36,324 nt of DNA from Methylobacterium variabile (GTDB lineage: Bacteria > Pseudomonadota > Alphaproteobacteria > Rhizobiales > Beijerinckiaceae). The stretch covers positions 1 to 36,324 of the forward strand of contig NZ_LABY01000042.1 of NCBI RefSeq assembly GCF_001043975.1, read 5' to 3'. The notes under the pieces were generated by a model. The model worked only from the letters and a program-made list of their open reading frames with translations. It ran no database searches and was not told the DNA's origin. The position numbers were made by a program, and so were the translations under genes. Below are positions 7,578 to 16,582 of the stretch, piece after piece. Numbering within the stretch: position 1 is the stretch's first letter; the number at the start of each line of letters is the position of its first letter.

Positions 7578-7920
7578 ACCCACCCGTATTAAGCATTTGG
7601 GCGAGTTCCAGGAATCGCCGCCACCCGAGCGCCTAAATCGATAAAGATTCCTGTAACACTCTAAGCGGTGCATTCTGGGGAAAAGCCGGGCAGCGGGTCA
7701 CAGGCCGAGTCCCAGCGCGCCATCGCGAGTCGAGGTCGGGTCCACAGGCGCCCACAGGAGTCCACGGGACCCGCCGGAACGAATCAGGTGGCCGCAGCAT
7801 CTGTCCAACCGGGACGGGGAAGCTGGACTCGACTCGAGAAAGCTTTCCTGTGGGACTCTCCGGGATGGAGGATCACGATCTCGACTCGTCAGACCTCGCA
7901 TCGTACGAGCAGATTCACGG

Positions 7921-8415
7921 CAGCGACGGGGTTGGATGGCGATACGCAACAGCGGAGGGCAGGGGGTTCGCGCCATGGCGAACTGTTCGTGAAGTACGCC
8001 CAGGCGACGGGACGGAGGGCGATCCGGGACGTCGCCGAGGCGGGGCAAAGGGGATGATCGTGCCGGTTGCGGTCACGGACCACCGATCGGGGGTCACACC
8101 GGGACAACGAAACCGGTGCGGCGACGCCAGGACGTACATCGGGGACAGCGGGGAGAACGACCGATCGGCGCGGTCGTCGTGCACACTGTCCCCGCAATCC
8201 CGGACCCTGCGGAAATGGGCAAGGCGGCCGCGAGAGGGCGATCCTGGGGACCAGGGCGAGAGATTGAGGACAGCTCGGTTTCGCCCTGTCCGAGGTCCAT
8301 CGCCGGGATCGCGATGGGCGAACGGGAAGTTCCCGAAATACGTCGAGTGGCATCGGACCGGTTCGGCACGAGCCATCACGTCGTCGAGATGACTTCCGCG
8401 TGAAAAGGCAGAGCA
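7921..8415. other. Gene-free stretch right of the candidate origin
   Basis: About 500 bp with no credible gene on either strand. It contains scattered degenerate iteron cores (8134-8147; 8329-8337 within palindrome CGGGAAGTTCCCG at 8323-8335) but no GANTC sites, so the methylation-site cluster ends sharply at 7916. Open frames present lack start signals and recognisable domains. Confidence 0.45.
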
Positions 8416-8591
8416 CATCTCCCCTCTCCCGAGTGGGAGAGGGGCCGGGGGTGTGGGTGACACGCTTCAGGATCAGGCACTGAACGTCGTGCTGGCAGCT
8501 CAACGGACAGCGTTTCACTCGGCGCCGTAGCACCCTCGCGCGATCTTCGATCGCCCCTACCCCTCTCCCAAACGGGAGAAGGGATCCCGCG
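8416..8591. repeat. Composite repeat, family A, copy 1
   Basis: A 176-bp element starting CATCTCCCCTCTCCC and ending GGGATCCCGCG. Each end carries a hairpin: CCCCTCTCCC-GAGT-GGGAGAGGGG at the left and CCCTCTCCC-AAAC-GGGAGAAGG at the right. Between them lie blocks shared with copy 2 at 14781-14941, including CACTG-ACGTCGTG-TGGCAGC and GGCGCCGTAGCACCCTC. It sits just downstream of hutU, where the right hairpin could also act as its terminator. The layout resembles a BIME or small MITE. Confidence 0.75.
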
Positions 8592-8657
8592 GTTTATTGG
8601 TACCGAACAGATCAAGCCAAACCGAGTCCGTCTGAGCGATCACCGTCGAAATCGCCC

Positions 8658-10322
8658 TCACCCGAGGGACGGCAGGTCCAGCCCATGCTCCCGGGCGCAG
8701 GCGACCGCATCCTCGTAGCCCGCATCGGCGTGCCGCATCACGCCGGTGGCGGGGTCGTTCCACAGCACCCGCTCGAGGCGCCGGTCGGCGGCCTCGGTGC
8801 CGTCGCAGACGATCACCATGCCGGCGTGCTGCGAGAAGCCCATCCCGACCCCGCCGCCGTGGTGGAGCGAGACCCAGGTGGCGCCGGACGCGGTGTTGAG
8901 GAGGGCGTTGAGGAGCGGCCAGTCGGAGACCGCGTCGGAGCCGTCGCGCATCGCCTCCGTCTCGCGGTTCGGCGAGGCGACCGAGCCGGAATCGAGGTGG
9001 TCGCGGCCGATGACGACCGGCGCCTTCAGCTCGCCCTTGCGCACCATCTCGTTGAAGGCGAGGCCGAGGCGGTGGCGGTCGCCCAGGCCCACCCAGCAGA
9101 TCCGCGCCGGCAGGCCCTGGAACCGGATTTTCTCCCGCGCCATGTCGAGCCAGCGGTGGAGGTGGTGGTTGTCGGGCAGGAGCTCCTTCACCTTGGCGTC
9201 GGTGGCAAAGATGTCCTCCGGGTCGCCCGAGAGGGCGCACCAGCGGAACGGCCCGATGCCGCGGCAGAAGAGCGGGCGGATATAAGCCGGCACGAAGCCC
9301 GGGAACGCGAAGGCATCCTCGACGCCCTCCTCGAGCGCCATCTGGCGGATGTTGTTGCCGTAATCGACCACCGGCACGCCGGCGCGGTGGAAGTCGAGCA
9401 TCGCCCGCACGTGCACCGCCATCGAGCGCCTGGCCGCAGCCGCCACCGCGGCCGGGTCGGTCTCGCGCTTGGCCTCCCACTCGGCCACCGTCCAGCCCGC
9501 CGGCAGGTAGCCGTTGACGGGGTCGTGGGCCGAGGTCTGGTCGGTGACGCAATCGGGGCGCACGCCGCGGGCGTAGAGTTCGGCGAAGATCTCCGCGGCA
9601 TTGCCCAGGAGCGCCACCGAGCGCGGGGTCCTGGTGCGGCAGGATTCCTCGATCAGCGCCAGGGCGTGGTCGAGGTCGCGGGCCTGGACGTCGACGTAGC
9701 CGGTGCGCAGGCGGAACTCGACGCGCGAGGCCTGCGCCTCGACCGCAAGGCAGGAGGCGCCCGCCATGATGGCGGCGAGCGTCTGCGCGCCGCCCATGCC
9801 GCCGAGGCCCGCGGTGAGGATCCAGCGACCGGCGAGGTCGCCCGCGTAATGCTGGCGGCCCATCTCGACGAAGGTCTCGTAGGTGCCCTGCACGATGCCC
9901 TGGCTGCCGATGTAGATCCAGGAGCCGGCCGTCATCTGGCCGTACATCATCAGGCCCTTGCGATCGAGCTCGTGGAAGTGCTCCCAGGTCGCCCAGTGCG
10001 GCACCAGGTTCGAGTTGGCGAGGAGCACCCGCGGGGCGTCCGCGTGGGTGCGGAACACCCCGACCGGCTTGCCGGACTGGACCAGCAGGGTCTGGTCGTC
10101 GTCGAGATCCTTCAGGGCCGCCACGATGCGGTCGAAGCTCGCCCAGTCCCGCGCCGCCCGGCCGATGCCGCCATAGACCACCAGCTCGCCCGGCCGCTCG
10201 GCGACGTCCGGATCGAGGTTGTTCATCAGCATCCTCAGCGGCGCCTCGGTGAGCCAGCTCTTGGCGGTGAGGGTGCTGCCGCGGGGGCTGCGGACGACGC
10301 GGGCGTTGTCGATGCGGGTCAT
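8658..10322 (-). CDS. hutU: Urocanate hydratase
   Basis: Second enzyme of histidine degradation: urocanate plus water gives 4-imidazolone-5-propanoate, using tightly bound NAD+. The 554-aa length is standard. Features include the NAD-binding run [26 protein letters not shown], and the active-site region [13 protein letters not shown] with C409, equivalent to Cys410 of the Pseudomonas putida enzyme. [17 protein letters not shown] lies near the C-terminus. It is the third gene of the leftward hutIHU unit, but is set apart from hutH by about 138 bp carrying a long hairpin, so its expression may be uncoupled from the first two genes. Confidence 0.97.
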   Translation of the reverse strand: MTRIDNARVVRSPRGSTLTAKSWLTEAPLRMLMNNLDPDVAERPGELVVYGGIGRAARDWASFDRIVAALKDLDDDQTLLVQSGKPVGVFRTHADAPRVLLANSNLVPHWATWEHFHELDRKGLMMYGQMTAGSWIYIGSQGIVQGTYETFVEMGRQHYAGDLAGRWILTAGLGGMGGAQTLAAIMAGASCLAVEAQASRVEFRLRTGYVDVQARDLDHALALIEESCRTRTPRSVALLGNAAEIFAELYARGVRPDCVTDQTSAHDPVNGYLPAGWTVAEWEAKRETDPAAVAAAARRSMAVHVRAMLDFHRAGVPVVDYGNNIRQMALEEGVEDAFAFPGFVPAYIRPLFCRGIGPFRWCALSGDPEDIFATDAKVKELLPDNHHLHRWLDMAREKIRFQGLPARICWVGLGDRHRLGLAFNEMVRKGELKAPVVIGRDHLDSGSVASPNRETEAMRDGSDAVSDWPLLNALLNTASGATWVSLHHGGGVGMGFSQHAGMVIVCDGTEAADRRLERVLWNDPATGVMRHADAGYEDAVACAREHGLDLPSLG

Positions 10323-10383
10323 GGGTGGGGCTCCGGGTGGGAGGATGTCGATGTGTCTTCGTTTCGATGGGCCGAAATGAAGC

Positions 10384-10439
10384 CCTCCCTCGTCATCCCG
10401 GGGCTCGCCGGAGGCGAGAACCCGGGATGACGAGGGAGG
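10384..10439. repeat. Long perfect hairpin between hutH and hutU
   Basis: Two perfect 19-bp arms, CCTCCCTCGTCATCCCGGG at 10384-10402 and its reverse complement at 10421-10439, enclose an inner CTCGCC-GGA-GGCGAG stem. The transcript from hutH toward hutU would form a very stable stem-loop. With no U-tract it is more likely a REP-type repeat, or an RNA stability or attenuation element, than a standard terminator. Confidence 0.75.
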
Positions 10440-10460
10440 ATGTCGGGTCTGACGGGTGAC

Positions 10461-12008
10461 TCAGGTGGCGTGTCGGTCGAGAACGGGCAGCGGCACGCCT
10501 TCGGCCGCCGCGAGCAAGCTGCCATCCCGCACCAGCGCCAGCGCCGCCGCGATGTCGGGGTGGAAGTGCCGGTCGTCGTCGAGATGCGGCACTTCCGATC
10601 GCAGCCGCGCCCGCACCGCCTCGAGGGCGGGGCTCGATTCGAGCGGCCCGTGGAAGTCGCAGCCCTGCGCCGCCGCCAGCGCCTCGATCGCCACCACCGC
10701 CGCGGCGTTCTCGGCCATCGGCAGCAGGCGGCGCGCGCCGTGGGCCGCCATCGACACGTGGTCCTCCTGGTTGGCCGAGGTCGGGATCGAATCGACGCTC
10801 GCCGGCATCGCCCGCTGCTTGTTCTCGGAGACCAGCGCCGCGGCGGTCACCTGCGGGATCATGAAGCCGGAATTGAGCCCCGGTTTCGGGGTCAGGAAGG
10901 CCGGCAGGCCGGAGAGTGCCGGGTCGACCAGCATGGCGATGCGCCGCTCGGACAGGGAGCCGATCTCGCACAAGGCCATGGCGATCATGTCGGCCGCGAA
11001 GGCGACCGGCTCGGCGTGGAAGTTGCCGCCCGAGAGCGCCTCGTCGGTCTCGGGGAAGATCAGCGGGTTGTCGGAGACGCCGTTCGCCTCGGTGGCGAGG
11101 GTCTCGGCGGCCTGGCGCAGCAGGTCGAGGCAGGCCCCCATCACCTGCGGCTGGCAGCGCAGGCAGTAGGGGTCCTGCACCCGCTCGTCGCCGACGAGGT
11201 GCGAGGCCCGGATGGCGCTGCCGGCCATCAGGGCGCGGAGCGCCGCGGCGGTGTCGATCTGGCCGCGGTGGCGGCGGAGACGATGGATGCGGGGATCGAA
11301 CGGCGCATCGGAGCCGCGGGCGGCGTCGGTCGCCAGCGCCCCGACGACCAGGGCCGTCTGCAGCAGGCGCTCGGCCTCGAACAGGCCGGCCAGGGCGTTG
11401 GCGGTCGAGAACTGGGTGCCGTTGAGGAGCGCCAGCCCCTCCTTCGGCCCGAGTTCCGCCGGCGCGAGGCCGGCCGCGGCCAGGGCCTCGGCGGCGGGCA
11501 TCCGGCCCTGCGCGGTGACCGCCTCGCCGACCCCGATCATCACCGCGGCCATGTGGGCGAGGGGTGCGAGGTCGCCGGAGGCGCCGACCGAGCCCTGGCA
11601 CGGCACCACCGGGATCACGTCGCGGGCGAGCATCGCCCCGAGGAGGTCGAGGGTCGCCGGCTGCACGCCGGAGGCTCCTTGAGCCAGGCTCGCGAGCTTG
11701 AGTGCCAGCATCAGCCGCACTACCGGCACCGGGCTCGGCTCGCCGACGCCGGCGGCGTGCGACAGCACGATGTTGCGCTGGAGGGTCGCGAGGTCGGCGG
11801 CGTCGATGCGCACGCTCGCGAGCTTTCCGAAGCCGGTGTTGATGCCGTAGACCGGCTCGCCCCGGGCGAGGATCCGGGCGACCGCCGCCGCGCTCTCGGC
11901 GACCGCCGGGGCGCAAGATCGATCGAGGATGGCGGGAGCGCCGCGATAGACCGCGCGCCACTGGCCGAGCGGCACCGCGCCCGGCACGAGGGTGATCGTC
12001 TCGGTCAT
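10461..12008 (-). CDS. hutH: Histidine ammonia-lyase
   Basis: First enzyme of histidine catabolism: L-histidine to trans-urocanate and ammonia. The 515-aa protein has [15 protein letters not shown], in which A143-S144-G145 cyclise to the MIO cofactor. NTGFGKLA near residue 57, [15 protein letters not shown] and [10 protein letters not shown] are other family signatures. Its ATG overlaps the stop of hutI in an ATGA (12005-12008), a translational-coupling arrangement that also decides the start. The open frame continues far upstream inside hutI, but that is a shadow. Confidence 0.97.
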   Translation of the reverse strand: MTETITLVPGAVPLGQWRAVYRGAPAILDRSCAPAVAESAAAVARILARGEPVYGINTGFGKLASVRIDAADLATLQRNIVLSHAAGVGEPSPVPVVRLMLALKLASLAQGASGVQPATLDLLGAMLARDVIPVVPCQGSVGASGDLAPLAHMAAVMIGVGEAVTAQGRMPAAEALAAAGLAPAELGPKEGLALLNGTQFSTANALAGLFEAERLLQTALVVGALATDAARGSDAPFDPRIHRLRRHRGQIDTAAALRALMAGSAIRASHLVGDERVQDPYCLRCQPQVMGACLDLLRQAAETLATEANGVSDNPLIFPETDEALSGGNFHAEPVAFAADMIAMALCEIGSLSERRIAMLVDPALSGLPAFLTPKPGLNSGFMIPQVTAAALVSENKQRAMPASVDSIPTSANQEDHVSMAAHGARRLLPMAENAAAVVAIEALAAAQGCDFHGPLESSPALEAVRARLRSEVPHLDDDRHFHPDIAAALALVRDGSLLAAAEGVPLPVLDRHAT

Positions 12009-13261
12009 CGTGTCCCCCGGATGCGGGCGTGGAGCGGGTTGAAGCCCATGCGGTAGACGAGCTCGGCCGGCCGCTCGATCGACCACACCGCGAGGTCGGC
12101 GCGCTTGCCGGCCTCGAGCGTGCCCGTCTCGGACAGGATCCCGAGGGCGCGGGCCGCCTCGCGGGTGGTGCCGGCCAGGCACTCGTCGACGGTGAGGCGA
12201 AACAGGGTCGCGGCCATGTTCATGGCGAGCAGCAGCGAGGTGAGCGGCGAGGTGCCCGGATTGGCGTCGGTGGCGACCGCGATTCTCACGCCGTGCCGCC
12301 GAAACAGCGCCACCGGCGGCAGCTTGGTCTCGCGGATGAAGTAGTAGGCGCCGGGCAGCAGCACCGCGACGGTGCCGTTCGCCGCCATCGCGGCGGCCCC
12401 GGCCTCGTCGGTGTGCTCGAGATGGTCGGCCGAGAGGGCGTTGTGGCGCGCGGCGAGCGCGGCGCCGCCGAGATTCGAGAGCTGGTCGGCGTGGAGCTTC
12501 ACCGGCAGCCCGAGGCTCCCGGCACGCGCGAACACCCGGGCGACCTGGTCGGGCGAGAAGGCGATGCCTTCGCAGAACGCGTCGACCGCGTCGATCAGGC
12601 CTTCCGCGGCGAGCGCCGGCAGCATCGCGTCGGCGACCTCGGCGATGAACGCGTCCTTGTCGCCGCCGGCCTCCGGCGGCAGGGCGTGGGCGCCGAGGAA
12701 GGTGGTGCGGATCGCGACCGGCCGCTCCTGCGCCAGCCGGCGGGCGGCGCGCAGCGCCTTGCGCTCGCTCGCGAGGTCGAGGCCGTAGCCCGACTTCACC
12801 TCGACGGTGGTGACGCCCTCGGCGAGCAGCGCGTCGAGCCGCGGCAGGGTCTGGCGCACGAGGTCGTCCTCGCTCGCGGCGCGCAAGGCGGCGACCGAGG
12901 AGACGATGCCGCCGCCCGCCCGCGCCACCTCCTCGTAGGAGGCTCCGGCGAGCCGCAGCTCGAACTCGTGCGCCCGGTCGCCGGCCCAGACCAGGTGGGT
13001 GTGGCAGTCGATCAGCCCCGGGGTGATCCAGCGGCCCTCGCCGTCGACGATCTCGGCACCGGCGAGCGCCGCCCCCGGCAGCTCGGCCTCGGCCCCCGCG
13101 AAGGCGATGCGGCCGTCGCGAATCGCCAGCGCGCCGCGCTCGACCACGCCGAGTCCCGGAAGGCCGGGCGCGAGGGTGGCGAGCCGGACGTTGCGCCAGA
13201 CCTGGGGCGGGTTCTCCTGTGGCGAGTTCTTCTGGGGCGGATTCTCGGCTTTCTCGCTCAT
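12005..13261 (-). CDS. hutI: Imidazolonepropionase
   Basis: Third pathway enzyme: hydrolyses 4-imidazolone-5-propanoate to N-formimino-L-glutamate. It is an amidohydrolase-fold metalloenzyme of 418 aa. Metal-binding [12 protein letters not shown] has H87 and H89; other signatures are [15 protein letters not shown] and [11 protein letters not shown] chose the ATG at 13261 because GGAGGG precedes it by about 10 bp. Longer starts at 13291 or 13321 would place the HutC operator inside the coding region and lack a ribosome-binding site. The N-terminus has an odd Pro/Gln-rich repeat ([15 protein letters not shown]), probably a local duplication. It is the first gene of the leftward hutIHU unit. Confidence 0.95.
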   Translation of the reverse strand: MSEKAENPPQKNSPQENPPQVWRNVRLATLAPGLPGLGVVERGALAIRDGRIAFAGAEAELPGAALAGAEIVDGEGRWITPGLIDCHTHLVWAGDRAHEFELRLAGASYEEVARAGGGIVSSVAALRAASEDDLVRQTLPRLDALLAEGVTTVEVKSGYGLDLASERKALRAARRLAQERPVAIRTTFLGAHALPPEAGGDKDAFIAEVADAMLPALAAEGLIDAVDAFCEGIAFSPDQVARVFARAGSLGLPVKLHADQLSNLGGAALAARHNALSADHLEHTDEAGAAAMAANGTVAVLLPGAYYFIRETKLPPVALFRRHGVRIAVATDANPGTSPLTSLLLAMNMAATLFRLTVDECLAGTTREAARALGILSETGTLEAGKRADLAVWSIERPAELVYRMGFNPLHARIRGTR

Positions 13262-13286
13262 GCTCGCGCCCTCCCGTCGTGATTCG

Positions 13287-13326
13287 CTCATATGTATAGA
13301 CATGAGCGATCGAGTTTGCATAGACA
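13287..13326. promoter_or_regulatory. HutC-like operators in the divergent hutI/hutF promoter
   Basis: CTCATATGTATAGACATGAG at 13287-13306 is a 20-bp imperfect palindrome. Its core, TGTATAGACA, fits the GT-N-TA-N-AC pattern of the HutC subfamily of GntR regulators. A second copy with one mismatch, TGCATAGACA, is at 13317-13326, 26 bp further on (start to start). Both lie between the divergent hutI and hutF starts, so HutC bound here could repress both directions until urocanate accumulates. Confidence 0.65.
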
Positions 13327-13375
13327 GGAACGGACGAGCGCGGGCCGCTCACCGACTCATGCAGGAGACGCGCCG

Positions 13376-14734
13376 ATGACCATGCTGCACGCCGCCCAGG
13401 CCCTGACGCCCACGGGCTGGCAGGCCGACGTCCGGCTGACCGTGGCGGCGGGGCGGTTCGCCGCGATCGAGGCCGGCCGGGCGCCGGAGCCCGGGGACGC
13501 GCGGGTCGCGGTGCTGGTGCCGGGGCTGCCGAACCTGCACAGCCACGCCTTCCAGCGCGGCATGGCGGGCCTCGCCGAGCGGCGCGGCCCGTCCTCCGAC
13601 ACGTTCTGGACCTGGCGCGAGACGATGTACCGCTTCGCCCTGCGGATGACGCCGGACGAGGCCGAGGCCGTGGCTGCCCAGGCGTATGTCGAGATGCTGG
13701 AATCCGGCTTCACCCGGGTGGGCGAGTTCCACTACCTGCACCACGCCCCGGACGGGCGCCCCTATGGCCGCGTCGCCGAGATGGCCGAGCGGATCGCCGC
13801 GGCGGCCGCGCTCACGGGCCTGCGCCTGACCCTGCTGCCGGTGCTCTACCGCTGGTCGACGTTCGGCGGGGCGCCGTCGACGGAGGGCCAGCGCCGCTTC
13901 GTCAGCGACCTCGACCTGTTCGCCCGCCTCGTCGAGGGATCCGGCGCCGCCTTGCGCGACCTGCCCGGGGCGGCCCTCGGCGTCGCCCCCCACAGCCTGC
14001 GGGCGGTGACGCCGGAGGATCTCGCCGCGGCGGCCGGCCTCGCGGCGGACGGGCCGGTCCACATCCACGCCGCCGAGCAGGTGCGGGAGGTGGAGGAGTG
14101 CCAGGCCTGGTCCGGCGCCCGCCCGGTGCAGTGGCTCCTCGACCACGCCGCCCTGGATGGGCGCTGGTGCCTGATCCACGCCACCCACATGACGCCCGAC
14201 GAGACCGCCCGGCTCGCGGCGAGCGGCGCCGTCGCAGGCCTGTGCCCGGTGACCGAGGCGAGCCTCGGCGACGGCATCTTCCCCGCCCCCGGCTTCGTCG
14301 CCGCCGGCGGGCGCTACGGGGTCGGCACCGATTCGAACGTGCTGGTCGGCGCCGCCGACGAGCTGCGCCAGCTCGAATACGCCCAGCGCCTTGAGGGACG
14401 CCAGCGCAACGTGCTGGCCGCCCCCGGTGCCTCGACCGGGCGGGCCCTGTTCGAGGCCGCGCTCGCCGGCGGCACCCAGGCCCTCGCGGCGGAGGCTGGC
14501 GGGCTCGCACCCGGGGCGCCGGCCGACTGCGTCGCCCTCGACGGGGCGGATCCGGCGCTGCTCGAGCGGCGGGGCGACGCGCTCCTCGACGGCTGGATCT
14601 TCGCCGCCGGGTCGCGGGCGGTGGACGCGGTCTGGGTGGACGGCCGGCAGGTCGTCGCGGGCGGGCGGCACGTGGCGCAGGAAGCCGTGGGGGCGCGGTA
14701 TGCGGGGGTGCTCAGACGGTTGATGGCGGAGTGA
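13376..14734 (+). CDS. hutF: Formimidoylglutamate deiminase
   Basis: Converts N-formimino-L-glutamate to N-formyl-L-glutamate and ammonia, the five-step branch of histidine degradation. The 452-aa amidohydrolase has metal ligands H55 and H57 in [18 protein letters not shown], a HIHAAEQ block, LIHATHM, and GTDSNVLV carrying the metal Asp. HSHAFQRG is characteristic of HutF. The ATG at 13376 has GGAG upstream; the frame stays open to 13292, but that would overlap the operator. It is transcribed divergently from hutI. Its product needs HutG (N-formylglutamate amidohydrolase), which is not in this window. Confidence 0.95.
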   Translation: MTMLHAAQALTPTGWQADVRLTVAAGRFAAIEAGRAPEPGDARVAVLVPGLPNLHSHAFQRGMAGLAERRGPSSDTFWTWRETMYRFALRMTPDEAEAVAAQAYVEMLESGFTRVGEFHYLHHAPDGRPYGRVAEMAERIAAAAALTGLRLTLLPVLYRWSTFGGAPSTEGQRRFVSDLDLFARLVEGSGAALRDLPGAALGVAPHSLRAVTPEDLAAAAGLAADGPVHIHAAEQVREVEECQAWSGARPVQWLLDHAALDGRWCLIHATHMTPDETARLAASGAVAGLCPVTEASLGDGIFPAPGFVAAGGRYGVGTDSNVLVGAADELRQLEYAQRLEGRQRNVLAAPGASTGRALFEAALAGGTQALAAEAGGLAPGAPADCVALDGADPALLERRGDALLDGWIFAAGSRAVDAVWVDGRQVVAGGRHVAQEAVGARYAGVLRRLMAE

Positions 14735-14780
14735 GGCACAGTCACCCATCGCAAGACCTCCGATATTCCGAAGTCGACCG

Positions 14781-14941
14781 CATCTCCCCTCTCCCGTGTA
14801 GGAGAGGGGCCGGGGGTGAGTGGGCTACGGTTCTGAGTAAAGCACTGCACTTCGTGTTGGCAGCGGAACGGTTCAGCTTACCTGCGGCACCGTAGCACCC
14901 TCACCCCTACCCCTCTCCCGGACAGGAGAGGGGATCCCGCG
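14781..14941. repeat. Composite repeat, family A, copy 2
   Basis: A 161-bp relative of the element at 8416-8591 in the same orientation. It has CATCTCCCCTCTCCC-GTGTA-GGAGAGGGG at the left, AAGCACTGCACTTCGTGTTGGCAGC in the middle, and GGCACCGTAGCACCCTCACCCCTACCCCTCTCCC with GGAGAGGGGATCCCGCG at the right. It separates hutF from hutC, so read-through from hutF to hutC may be reduced. The rest of the 14735-15094 gap shows no gene. Confidence 0.75.
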
Positions 14942-15094
14942 ACTTCCTGGTCTTGAGCCGGGGCAGATGGAAATTGTGATGCGGCACGCTGTGCCAAGCT
15001 CAGGTATGAGGAAGCGGCCCGGCCTTCTCGGAACGCCGGCGGCGAGCGGAGGCGGCGTGGGCGAGCGAGACCTTCCGGGCAGGCCGGTTCCCCG

Positions 15095-15838
15095 ATGACG
15101 GCGCACGATCCGGGCCGCGGCGAGGCCCGGCCGATCTCGCTCCACCAGCAGATCCTCTCCGAGCTGCAGGGCCACATCCTGTCGGGCCGCTGGCCCCCCG
15201 GCCACCGCATCCCGTTCGAGCACGAGCTGACGGCGCAGTTCGGCTGCTCGCGCATGACGGTGAACAAGGTGCTGACCCAGCTCGCCGCCGCCGGGCTGAT
15301 CGAGCGCCGGCGCAAGGTCGGCTCGTTCGTGCGCCAGCCGCACTCGCAATCGGCGGTGCTGGAGATCCCGGAGATCCGCACCGAGGTCGAGGCGCTGGGC
15401 CTGCCCTACCGCTTCGCGCTGCTGCAGCGCCGCCGCCGGCGCAGCACGCAGGCCGACCGCGAGGCGCTGGGGCTCGACGGCCCGGCCCCGGTGCTGGCGC
15501 TCGCCTGCCGCCACGATGCCGGCCCGCGTCCGTTCTGCCTCGAGGAGCGGCTGATCCATCTCGCGGCGGTGCCGGAGGCCGAGGCGCAGGACTTCGCCGC
15601 GGAGCCGCCGGGCGCCTGGCTGGTCCATCACGTGCCCTGGACGGCGGCCGAGCACCGCATCCGCGCCCGGTCCGCCGATCCGGACCTCGCCGCGGTGATG
15701 GCAACCGCGCCCGGCGCGGCCTGCCTCGTCGTCGAGCGCCGGACCTGGAGCGCCGGGCGCCCCGTCACCTTCGTGCGCCTCACCTATCCGGGCGAGGCGC
15801 ACGAGCTGGTCGCCCGCTTCGCGCCCTCGCGCGGCTGA
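15095..15838 (+). CDS. hutC: Histidine utilisation repressor, GntR/HutC family
   Basis: Transcriptional repressor of hut genes, released by urocanate in characterised relatives. The winged helix is at residues 14-80 (LHQQILSELQGHILSGRWPPGHRIPFEHELTAQ then FGCSRMTVNKVLTQLAAAGLI, then RRKVGSFV). The C-terminal UTRA ligand-binding domain includes EERLIHL, AWLVHHVPWTAAEHRIRA and VERRTWSAGRPVTFVRLTYPG. The length of 247 aa is typical. It lies downstream of hutF and is separated by repeat A copy 2. A matching operator sits at 13287-13326. The ribosome-binding site is weak. Confidence 0.93.
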   Translation: MTAHDPGRGEARPISLHQQILSELQGHILSGRWPPGHRIPFEHELTAQFGCSRMTVNKVLTQLAAAGLIERRRKVGSFVRQPHSQSAVLEIPEIRTEVEALGLPYRFALLQRRRRRSTQADREALGLDGPAPVLALACRHDAGPRPFCLEERLIHLAAVPEAEAQDFAAEPPGAWLVHHVPWTAAEHRIRARSADPDLAAVMATAPGAACLVVERRTWSAGRPVTFVRLTYPGEAHELVARFAPSRG

Positions 15839-15849
15839 CGGCCCGCCCG

Positions 15850-16458
15850 TCACGGGTGGCGCGGCGGCCGGCTCCCGTCGCAGAACAGCTCCGCGCAGTG
15901 CACCGCGAGCGCGCGCCGCGCCGCGGCGGTTCCCTCGATCCGTCCCACCTGCCGTCCCACCTGCTCGAGGAGCCCGACCAGGCAGCGGGCGATCAGGTCG
16001 GCCGGGACGTCGGTCCGGAACAGGCCGTCGGCCTGCTCCCGGACGATGTTCTGCGCCACCCAGCCGACCAGGCGCGCCTTGGTGTCGGCGCAGCCTGGCG
16101 GCTGGAAGAACCCGATCTCGGTGAGGTCCGGATCCGCCGCCATGAAGTCGAGGAAGCGCTCGAAGCTGAGGGCGACCCGGGCGTTGAAGCACGCCCGCGG
16201 CGTCGCCGGGTCGGTGAGGTTGCGGGCGGTGATGACGCGCAGGCCCTCGCGGAACTCCGCCACGAGGGCGTCGTAGGCCGCCTCCTTGCCGGCGAAGTAG
16301 ATGTAGAAGGCGGGCTGGCTCACCCCGGCCTCCCGCACGATGTCGCTGACCTTCGTGGCGTGAAAGCCCCTCCGGGCGAAGACGGCAGCCGCCGCCCGGC
16401 GTAGGCGCGCGCGCGTCAGATCGCCTCTGGTGGCCGCCTCGCCGCCTGCCCGCACCAT
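15850..16458 (-). CDS. TetR family transcriptional regulator
   Basis: A 202-aa regulator. The N-terminal HTH reads RLRRAAAAVFARRGFHATKVSDI then VREAGVSQPAFYIYFAGKEAAYDAL, and the rest is a helical ligand-binding domain. The ATG at 16458 has GGGGAGGGCGG upstream, so I rejected longer starts reaching into the neighbouring gene. It is divergent from the monooxygenase gene at 16583, with dyad sites between, which suggests it represses that gene or itself. The ligand is unknown. Confidence 0.9.
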   Translation of the reverse strand: MVRAGGEAATRGDLTRARLRRAAAAVFARRGFHATKVSDIVREAGVSQPAFYIYFAGKEAAYDALVAEFREGLRVITARNLTDPATPRACFNARVALSFERFLDFMAADPDLTEIGFFQPPGCADTKARLVGWVAQNIVREQADGLFRTDVPADLIARCLVGLLEQVGRQVGRIEGTAAARRALAVHCAELFCDGSRPPRHP

Positions 16459-16525
16459 CCCGCCCTCCCCGTTGAATGCGCCCGCGACCGATTGTCGGAA
16501 ATGCCGGCTGCAACCGGGCGGGTTG

Positions 16526-16561
16526 AGGTTACTCATCGATAAGGTTACTGATAAATAACCT
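16526..16561. promoter_or_regulatory. Candidate TetR operator between regulator and monooxygenase
   Basis: AGGTTA-N8-TAACCT at 16542-16561 is a 20-bp inverted repeat. A further direct AGGTTACT(C/G)AT copy starts at 16526, 16 bp upstream of the same motif at 16542. The site is A/T rich in a GC-rich setting, midway between divergent starts at 16458 and 16583, as expected for a TetR-family operator covering both promoters. Confidence 0.6.
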
Positions 16562-16582
16562 ATTCGCGAGCAGGAGCCCAGC

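Larger units (their letters stand above)
7342..7920. other. Candidate replication origin (iterons, GANTC cluster, A/T-richer segment)
   Basis: This segment next to repA contains the iterons and 15 GANTC sites between 7416 and 7916. It has a DnaA-box-like TGATCCACA at 7339-7347 and helically phased CCACAGG motifs at 7742-7768. An A/T-richer patch at about 7582-7680 (TATTAAGCATTT, CCTAAATCGATAAAG) could be the unwinding element. The combination is that of an iteron origin under adenine-methylation control. This is an inference from layout; no origin function is proven. Confidence 0.6.

Noticed and set aside
5482..7596. A long minus-strand open frame across repA and the DUF1236 gene
   Set aside because: It is antisense to repA and overlaps the iterons; the translated protein is Arg/Ala/Leu-biased with no family pattern.
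13262..13321. Longer hutI starts (13291 or 13321)
   Set aside because: They lack a ribosome-binding site and would place the palindromic operator inside the gene; the ATG at 13261 has GGAGGG in place.
8416..14941. The hut cluster as a composite transposon bounded by direct repeats
   Set aside because: The flanking elements contain no transposase and are small hairpin repeats of a kind that is usually dispersed genome-wide; no target duplication was found.
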